Below are positions 14,461 to 19,726 of a DNA stretch of 19,726 bases, in pieces (the stretch's first letter is position 1; every line of letters starts with the position of its first letter). Source of the stretch: an uncultured Prevotella sp. GTDB lineage: Bacteria; Bacteroidota; Bacteroidia; Bacteroidales; Bacteroidaceae. A model generated the notes under the pieces. It was not told the DNA's origin. It ran no database searches and saw only the letters and a list, made by a program, of their open reading frames with translations. Where the stretch lies: positions 1-19,726 of the forward strand of contig CAMZBS010000037.1 in NCBI GenBank assembly GCA_947304695.1, in the 5' to 3' direction. The position numbers and the translations under genes were made by a program.

Positions 14461-16413
14461 TTAAACAATGAACTCGCGTCCCAGGCGTTTGGCCAGTTCG
14501 TCGCACAGTTCTTTGGTATCCTTATGTTCTTGTAGCAGTTGCTTGATGACCTGCAGGTCGCTGCCTGCAGTTATGAGTTTTTGTTGAATGTCCTTCAGAT
14601 GATTCTTGAGTAGGTCGAAGCGATAGGTCATGACCAGTTGGAGTACACGCTGGCGCAGACTGTCTTCGCGTGGTGTCATGACAAAGCGGCCGCCTAACTG
14701 ATAGCGGTCGATGGCCAGGCGGGTGGCCAGTTGGCTGATGTTCATGTCGGGATGGCTGCAGAAATAGCTCTCAGCTTTGAATCCCGGTTCTTGAGCATGG
14801 GCCACGGCTTCTTGCAGCATCTGATTGTGCAGAGGTGAAGAGAAACACAGATTGTCCTGTGAGAGGTCAAAGTCTATGTACTGTGCCACTGTAAGCGAGA
14901 TGTTCTGTCCGTCTTCGGTCTCAATACCTTCATAGATAATCTCATCGCCGTGTCTCACAATCTCACGCATGAGCAGCAATTCCACAGTCGAGGCTTGTTC
15001 CTGTGGCGTGTGCAGCGTGAGCGGTGCCGGTGTCTTGGCTGGCGTGTCCTGTGGCGCAGCCTCTTGTCGTCGTTCCTCGCGTTCGCGCTCCTTGTCCTTT
15101 TCTTCTAGGTTCTGCCTGATGTACTTGTTCATCTCGGCAATCAGCGTCTGTTCCTTCATGCCGACACGGTGGGCAAAGTCTGTCAGGTAGGTGGAGCGCA
15201 GAATCTGGTCGGGAATGACCGAGATGCTCTTCACAATACCGCCCATGGCTTCCGACCGCTTCACCGGGTCGCTCTGATTCTCCACCGTAAGATGGCTTTT
15301 GAACGAGATGAAGTCCGTCTGGTTCTCTTCAATGTATTTCTTCAGCTCTTCCGTGCTGTGCTTCCGTGCAAATGAGTCGGGGTCGTCGCCGTCGGGCAGT
15401 AGCAGCACTTTGATGTTCATGCCTTCAGCCAGCAGCATGTCAGTGCCCCGCATGGCAGCATGAATGCCGGCCTCGTCACCGTCGTAGAGCAGGGTTATGT
15501 TGTTGGTGAAGCGATGAAGCATGCGTATCTGGTGCATGGAAAGTGCTGTTCCGCTGTTGGCCACTACGTTCTCGATGCCTGCCTGATGCATGGCGATGAC
15601 ATCTGTATAGCCTTCGACCATGAATACGCGGTCTTCCTTCACTATGGCTTTCTTGGCCTGATAGATGCCGTAGAGTTCCCGTTCCTTGTGGTATATCTCC
15701 GAGTCGGGCGAGTTCACGTACTTCTGTGCCACACCCTTTGTCCTGGAGTCAAGCAGTCGGCCTCCAAAGGCCACGACCTTACCACTTATATTAAACCACG
15801 GGAAGATGACACGGCCACTGTATCGGTCGTAAATGCCTTTTTCATTTTCAATACACAGTCCTGTCTTGACAAGAAACTCTTTCTGGTAGCCTTTTGCTAT
15901 AGCTGCGGTGTTCAGGGCATCGCGCCGTTGCAGGGCATAGCCCAGCTGGAACTTCTCGATGATGTCGTCGCGGATGCCACGGCTGCGGAAATACTGTCGC
16001 CCGATGGCAATGCCGTCGGGGTCGTTTTTCAGCATGTCGTGGAAGTAGTCCTTTGCCCATTCGTTGACCACGAACATCGACTCCCGTTCGCTCTGTTCCT
16101 TCCGTTCCTCGTCGGTCAGCTCCTTCTCTACAATCTCAATGTTGTATTTCCTGGCCAGCCATTTCAGTGCTTCAGGATAGGTAATCTGCTCGTGTTCCAT
16201 GAGGAAGCCGGCAGGCGTTCCGCCTTTTCCGCAGACAAAGCAGTGGCAGATGTTCTTGGCAGGCGACACCATGAACGACGGGTTCTTGTCGTCGTGGAAC
16301 GGGCACAGCCCCTTGTAGTTCACGCCGCTCTTGCGAAGCGTCACAAACTCGCTCACCACGTCGACAATCCTTGCCGCGTCAATGATTTTGTCTACTGTCG
16401 CTCTGTCAATCAT
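14461..16413 (-). CDS. dnaG: DNA primase
   Basis: 650 residues. DnaG synthesises RNA primers at the replication fork together with the DnaB helicase. An N-terminal CHC2 zinc finger has Cys37, His40, Cys58 and Cys61 (CPFHDDKNPSF ... CHCFVCGKGG). The polymerase core includes FGGRLL and YVNSP, and the TOPRIM metal site has Glu267 (VEGYTDVIAMHQAG), Asp311/Asp313 (LYDGDEAG) and the DGDDPD motif (341-346). A charged Glu/Arg linker near 430-450 precedes the poorly conserved helicase-interaction domain. It follows the SGNH esterase gene by 13 bases, so it has no room for a promoter of its own there. Unlike the common rpsU-dnaG-rpoD arrangement, it sits with queD, queE and cls. Confidence 0.96.
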   Translation of the reverse strand: MIDRATVDKIIDAARIVDVVSEFVTLRKSGVNYKGLCPFHDDKNPSFMVSPAKNICHCFVCGKGGTPAGFLMEHEQITYPEALKWLARKYNIEIVEKELTDEERKEQSERESMFVVNEWAKDYFHDMLKNDPDGIAIGRQYFRSRGIRDDIIEKFQLGYALQRRDALNTAAIAKGYQKEFLVKTGLCIENEKGIYDRYSGRVIFPWFNISGKVVAFGGRLLDSRTKGVAQKYVNSPDSEIYHKERELYGIYQAKKAIVKEDRVFMVEGYTDVIAMHQAGIENVVANSGTALSMHQIRMLHRFTNNITLLYDGDEAGIHAAMRGTDMLLAEGMNIKVLLLPDGDDPDSFARKHSTEELKKYIEENQTDFISFKSHLTVENQSDPVKRSEAMGGIVKSISVIPDQILRSTYLTDFAHRVGMKEQTLIAEMNKYIRQNLEEKDKEREREERRQEAAPQDTPAKTPAPLTLHTPQEQASTVELLLMREIVRHGDEIIYEGIETEDGQNISLTVAQYIDFDLSQDNLCFSSPLHNQMLQEAVAHAQEPGFKAESYFCSHPDMNISQLATRLAIDRYQLGGRFVMTPREDSLRQRVLQLVMTYRFDLLKNHLKDIQQKLITAGSDLQVIKQLLQEHKDTKELCDELAKRLGREFIV

Positions 16414-16426
16414 CTTTTTTCACTTG

Positions 16427-18115
16427 TCACTTCTTCAGATACTTGGCCAGCGGGTGGTTGCTCTGTCGCAGTCCCTTGGCAAAACTCTGAGCATTCATCT
16501 GTGCGCCGTTCTTCGAGGTGTGGGTGTGGTCTTTCTTGAAATAGATGGTCCCCGCCTTCTCTTTCAGTTCGGCAATCTTCTCATGGGCTTTCTCTCTGTC
16601 TTCTGGCAGACTCTTCACGGCAAACTTCTTGTCGAGGAAGTCGGCCGATATGTTGTGCAGGTCAATGAAGTCCACGCCTGTTTCATCGACCACCTCACGA
16701 TACCACTTCCCATAACTGCCGTCGCGTCGTTCCACCTTGCCGCCCGGCCATTCGTTGCGTGGTGTCAGTGAAACGAGAATGGGTGTGGCACCTTTCTCTC
16801 TTACGTCGTCAATCATCTTCTTCAGATACCATCCGAAACTATACACCACCTCATAGGTGCCGTTGTCCATGTGACACACTGTAAAGGTATCCCTTGTTCC
16901 GGGAATCACGCCACGTGCATTCTTGTCGGTCAGCGGACAAATGTCGTTATGGCCGAATTCAATAGTGACGAAGTCACCGGGTTGCAGCGAGTTGTAGACT
17001 CTTTCCCATTTTCCTTCGCGAATAAACGAACGAGTGGAACGTCCGGCACTGGCAGCATTGATAATTGTGATTTTCGTTGAGTCGAACACCGTCTTGGCTT
17101 GCGAAGCCCAGCCCCACATGCCGTCATCGTCGTTGTCGTTGTTCTTTACCGTTGAGTCGCCAGTGAAGAAGACCACGGGCTTTTTCCTTGATTTGAGTGG
17201 AAACACCTGTGGCTCCACATCCTTCATCATCTGTTGCAGGGGTGTCAGTTGTGGGTTGTGACTTTCCCAAATGCCTTCAGCAGCACTGCGGGCGTTCATC
17301 TCGGCACCGAATTTCGACGTATGGATCTTGTCGCCCAGGAAGTGGTACTTTTTCTTCCACGGACTGTACGAGTCCAGTTTCTGCCCTGAGCGCTCATTCA
17401 GATCCACGAACGGAACTCCTTCAATGGCAGCCACGTAGGCAGCCCATTCTGTTTGTGGCTTGCGGATGGTCTTTCCCGTTTTCTCGTCGTAGGCATCGCG
17501 CGGTGTCAGCGACATTAGAATAGGATTGGCACCGGCTGCCCTTATCTCATTGATATATTTGCGCAGGTAGTTACCATAGCTGTAGACCGTGTCCTGTCGC
17601 TGTGTGCGCTGGTTGAACCCCACGTAGCATGTGTCGGGGTCTACACCGGGAATCACAGCACGGGCACGCTTCTGGTCGAAGAACTCACCGTTGTCGTTGT
17701 GCCCTATTGAGACGATGACCCAGTCGCCCTTCTTCAGTGCCTGGCGCACAGCAGGCCACAGGTCGGTGTAGAATGTGCGGGTCGACATGCCCCCCAGAGC
17801 CTGATTCTCTACTGTGATTTTGCTTTCGTCGAAATATTTGTTGGCATAGTATCCCCAGCCCCACTGGCCGTTCGACCCGTCGCCACGGGTGCCGTTGCGC
17901 ATGGTTGAGTTGCCGATGAGAAAGAGCACAGGGTTGCTGCCTCTTCTCGTGGTGCCCGGCTTGGGGCGCGACATGAGCGCCTTTGCAATAGAGTCGGGCG
18001 TGTTGTCGACCACCTTGTTCACGTCCTCAATCGGATTTGGCAGGTTGTCGAAGTCTTGAGCGCCTGCCGTCAGCAGTATGGCGGCTGCGCAGATGGTCAT
18101 AAGTAGTCGTTTCAT
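16427..18115 (-). CDS. Secreted tandem SGNH/GDSL esterase, rhamnogalacturonan-acetylesterase-like
   Basis: 562 residues from the preferred ATG at 18115, which begins a clean signal peptide (MKRLLMTICAAAILLTAGAQ). The frame is open back to 18202, but the promoter's -7 box lies inside that extension, so the longer start is unlikely. It carries two SGNH hydrolase domains of the carbohydrate-esterase 12 type. Domain 1: GNST (Ser70), LGGMST, GHND (Asn140), DKIH (Asp262/His265). Domain 2: GDST (Ser321), AGRST, GHND (Asn390), DHTH (Asp529/His532). The expected reaction is removal of acetyl groups from pectin or a related glycan in the periplasm or outside the cell. Domain 1 has Asn in place of the usual Asp of block I, though its catalytic Ser, Asn, Asp and His are kept. 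First gene of the dnaG unit. Confidence 0.88.
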   Translation of the reverse strand: MKRLLMTICAAAILLTAGAQDFDNLPNPIEDVNKVVDNTPDSIAKALMSRPKPGTTRRGSNPVLFLIGNSTMRNGTRGDGSNGQWGWGYYANKYFDESKITVENQALGGMSTRTFYTDLWPAVRQALKKGDWVIVSIGHNDNGEFFDQKRARAVIPGVDPDTCYVGFNQRTQRQDTVYSYGNYLRKYINEIRAAGANPILMSLTPRDAYDEKTGKTIRKPQTEWAAYVAAIEGVPFVDLNERSGQKLDSYSPWKKKYHFLGDKIHTSKFGAEMNARSAAEGIWESHNPQLTPLQQMMKDVEPQVFPLKSRKKPVVFFTGDSTVKNNDNDDDGMWGWASQAKTVFDSTKITIINAASAGRSTRSFIREGKWERVYNSLQPGDFVTIEFGHNDICPLTDKNARGVIPGTRDTFTVCHMDNGTYEVVYSFGWYLKKMIDDVREKGATPILVSLTPRNEWPGGKVERRDGSYGKWYREVVDETGVDFIDLHNISADFLDKKFAVKSLPEDREKAHEKIAELKEKAGTIYFKKDHTHTSKNGAQMNAQSFAKGLRQSNHPLAKYLKK

Positions 18116-18146
18116 GCTTGTTTTGTTCATCATGTAGTTTTCGGTG

Positions 18147-18154
18147 CAAAGGTA
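18147..18154 (-). promoter_or_regulatory. -7 element for the esterase-dnaG-queDE-cls unit
   Basis: On the minus strand TACCTTTG followed by CA matches TAnnTTTG exactly. No good -33 TTTG lies 19-21 bases upstream. Transcription near 18141 gives a leader of about 26 bases to the ATG at 18115. No other good promoter is seen upstream of dnaG. Confidence 0.5.
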
Positions 18155-18211
18155 CAACTTTTTTCCCAATTGTCTGCATTCTTGCCGAATATTATATTGC
18201 ACAAACCATTT

Positions 18212-18248
18212 AAAATGTGCACGTTTAGCGGCCGAATGTGCACATTTT
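18212..18248. promoter_or_regulatory. Paired GTGCAC operator-like inverted repeat between divergent genes
   Basis: aaaatgtgcac (18212-18222) and gtgcacatttt (18238-18248) are perfect 11-base inverted arms. Each arm contains the self-complementary GTGCAC, and the word aatgtgcac also repeats directly at 18214 and 18235, exactly 21 bases (two helical turns) apart. It ends 11 bases before the etf -33 box, a typical activator or repressor position. The cognate regulator is not identifiable here. Confidence 0.6.
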
Positions 18249-18259
18249 GTTGTTTTTAC

Positions 18260-18290
18260 TTTGTCACACCAACAATTTGTTGTACCTTTG
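18260..18290 (+). promoter_or_regulatory. Bacteroidetes consensus promoter for etfBA
   Basis: TTTG (18260-18263), a 19-base spacer, TACCTTTG (18283-18290) and C give a complete consensus match. Transcription would begin near 18297 with a leader of about 46 bases. Confidence 0.8.
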
Positions 18291-18342
18291 CACCCGCTTT
18301 CTGAATATATAGAAGCTTAATTTTTACACATTTATATATTTT

Positions 18343-19215
18343 ATGGCATTAAAGATTGTTGTGCTGGCCAAGCAAGTGCCAGACACCAGAAACGTGGGAA
18401 AGGACGCCATGACCGCCGAAGGTACGGTGAACCGCGCTGCCCTTCCCGCCATCTTCAACCCAGAAGACTTGAACGCTCTAGAGCAGGCACTCCGACTGAA
18501 GGAGCAGAATCCTGGCTCAACTGTTGGCATCCTCACGATGGGTCCTCCGCGTGCAGGTGAAATCATCCGCCAGGGACTTTATCGTGGCGCCGATACCGGT
18601 TGGTTGCTTACCGATCGTCTCTTCGCTGGTGCTGATACCCTCGCTACCTCTTATGCATTGGCTACTGCCATCAAGAAGATTGGCGACGTGGATATTGTGA
18701 TTGGCGGTCGCCAGGCTATTGATGGCGATACTGCTCAGGTAGGTCCTCAGGTGGCTCAGAAGTTGGGCTTGAACCAAGTGACATACGCTGAGGAAGTGCT
18801 CAGTGTGAAGGATGGTAAGGCTACCATCAAGCGTGTCATCGATGGTGGCGTGGAGACCGTAGAGGCTCCGTTGCCCGTGGTGATTACCGTGAACGGAAGT
18901 GCTGCCCCCTGCCGCCCCCGAAACGCCAAGCTGGTGATGAAGTACAAGCGTGCCACCTGTCCCATGGAGCGTCCCGCCGAGGGCACTGCCTATGACCGTC
19001 TCTATGAGGAACGTCCCTATCTGACGCTGAACCAGTGGTCGGTAGCCGATGTCAACGGCGATGTGCAGCAGTGTGGACTGGCCGGTTCGCCCACGAAGGT
19101 GAAGGCTATCAAGAACATTGTGTTCCAGGCGAAGGAGTCGAAGACTTTGACGGCTTCTGACGCTGATGTCGAGGGAATGATCAAAGAATTGTTGGACGAG
19201 AAAATCATTGGATAA
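18343..19215 (+). CDS. etfB: Electron transfer flavoprotein beta subunit
   Basis: 290 residues, within the usual range of bacterial EtfB. With EtfA it forms a cytoplasmic flavin heterodimer that carries electrons between acyl-CoA dehydrogenases and other redox partners. Family features are the N-terminal IVVLAKQVPDT strand, the NPEDLNALEQALRLKE helix, the GPPRAGEIIRQGLYRGAD turn, and the nucleotide-binding loop GGRQAIDGDTAQVGPQVA at about 124-141. VVITVNGSAAPCRPRNAKLVMKY-type sequence follows, matching the conserved stretch before the partner-recognition region. It is the first gene of an etfBA unit, with etfA starting 6 bases after the stop. Whether the complex is electron-bifurcating cannot be settled without the rest of EtfA and its partner dehydrogenase. 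Confidence 0.95.
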   Translation: MALKIVVLAKQVPDTRNVGKDAMTAEGTVNRAALPAIFNPEDLNALEQALRLKEQNPGSTVGILTMGPPRAGEIIRQGLYRGADTGWLLTDRLFAGADTLATSYALATAIKKIGDVDIVIGGRQAIDGDTAQVGPQVAQKLGLNQVTYAEEVLSVKDGKATIKRVIDGGVETVEAPLPVVITVNGSAAPCRPRNAKLVMKYKRATCPMERPAEGTAYDRLYEERPYLTLNQWSVADVNGDVQQCGLAGSPTKVKAIKNIVFQAKESKTLTASDADVEGMIKELLDEKIIG

Positions 19216-19221
19216 CGGGAT

Positions 19222-19726
19222 ATGGCTAACAACGTATTTGTATATTGCGAAATTGAAGGTACTCAGGTACAGGAAGTATCTCAGGAGCTGCTGACCAAGG
19301 GTCGTAAGCTCGCCAATGAACTGGGTGTTGAGCTCCATGCCATTGTGGCTGGTACAGGCATCAAGGGCAAGGTAGAGGATCAGATTCTGCCTTACGGTGT
19401 TGACAAGCTGTTTGCTTTTGACGCCCCCGAGCTGTTCCCCTACACCTCAGCTCCCCACACTGACATTCTCGTGAACCTCTTCAAGGAGGAGCAGCCTCAG
19501 ATCTGTCTGATGGGTGCTACCGTCATCGGCCGTGACCTCGGTCCTCGTGTGTCGTCTTCTCTGACCTCTGGTCTGACGGCTGACTGCACAGAGCTCGAGA
19601 TTGGTCCCTACGACGATGCCAAGAGCGGCAAGCACTACGACAACCTGCTCTATCAGATTCGTCCTGCCTTTGGTGGTAACATCGTAGCTACCATCGTTAA
19701 CCCCGACCACCGTCCACAGATGGCTA
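19222..19726 (+). CDS. etfA: Electron transfer flavoprotein alpha subunit (5' part)
   Basis: The frame runs from the ATG at 19222 to the window edge without a stop, giving 168 N-terminal residues (about half of a typical EtfA). It begins MANNVFVYCEIEGTQVQEVS, then KLANELGVELHAIVAG, and contains LMGATVIGRDLGPRVSSSLTSG, the conserved EtfA segment, followed by GLTADCTELE and RPAFGGNIVATI. The FAD-binding C-terminal domain lies beyond the window. The 6-base gap from etfB indicates co-transcription; the two products form the heterodimeric flavoprotein. Confidence 0.94.
   Translation, partial: MANNVFVYCEIEGTQVQEVSQELLTKGRKLANELGVELHAIVAGTGIKGKVEDQILPYGVDKLFAFDAPELFPYTSAPHTDILVNLFKEEQPQICLMGATVIGRDLGPRVSSSLTSGLTADCTELEIGPYDDAKSGKHYDNLLYQIRPAFGGNIVATIVNPDHRPQMA

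Noticed and set aside
15460..16539. 359-codon plus-strand open frame opposite dnaG
   Set aside because: It lies antisense to the primase zinc-finger and TOPRIM coding region, has no recognisable domain and no promoter.
18517..19338. 273-codon minus-strand open frame opposite etfB
   Set aside because: Shadow of etfB and etfA; no signal, domain or promoter.

Overview
The window looks like a chromosomal segment of a Bacteroidales bacterium, most probably Prevotella or a close relative. Four things point there: BspA-type leucine-rich-repeat surface proteins, C-terminal tails ending in 'NGKKVVK'-like motifs, a hybrid histidine kinase / response regulator / AraC protein, and intergenic promoters of the Bacteroidetes type (TTTG, about 19 bases, TAnnTTTG). 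Shine-Dalgarno sequences are mostly absent, as expected. No rRNA, tRNA, insertion sequence or CRISPR array is visible.

Region 1 (1-7630, + strand) is a surface-protein operon. It holds the tail of an unidentified gene, a 920-residue BspA-like LRR protein, a 320-residue InlB-like-repeat protein ending in a dockerin, and a 1185-residue protein with two cohesin-like modules, several MBG-type modules and two copies of an unrecognised module. Gaps are 16-40 bases and two hairpin terminators close the unit. A dockerin protein with no visible sorting tail lies next to a cohesin-like protein that has one, so the two may assemble at the cell surface.

Region 2 (7600-10223) holds a HerA-like ATPase of the YjgR/DUF853 family, whose promoter is embedded in the preceding terminator, and a convergent small lipoprotein. 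The 378-base intergenic region beyond contains a candidate minus-strand small RNA or leader.

Region 3 (10174-12100) holds a hybrid two-component regulator that has lost the usual large periplasmic sensor. A promoter-plus-terminator pair follows it, predicting a small RNA of about 90-100 nt.

Region 4 (18154 down to 12096, - strand) is a compact five-gene unit: a secreted double-SGNH esterase, dnaG, queD, queE and a cardiolipin synthase, with gaps of 13, 26, -14 and 4 bases. It mixes replication priming, queuosine precursor synthesis, membrane lipid synthesis and glycan deacetylation under what looks like one upstream promoter.

Region 5 (18212-19726, + strand) has a paired GTGCAC operator-like element, a textbook promoter, and etfB followed by the first half of etfA (electron-transfer flavoprotein). 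The operator-like element lies between the divergent esterase and etf promoters.
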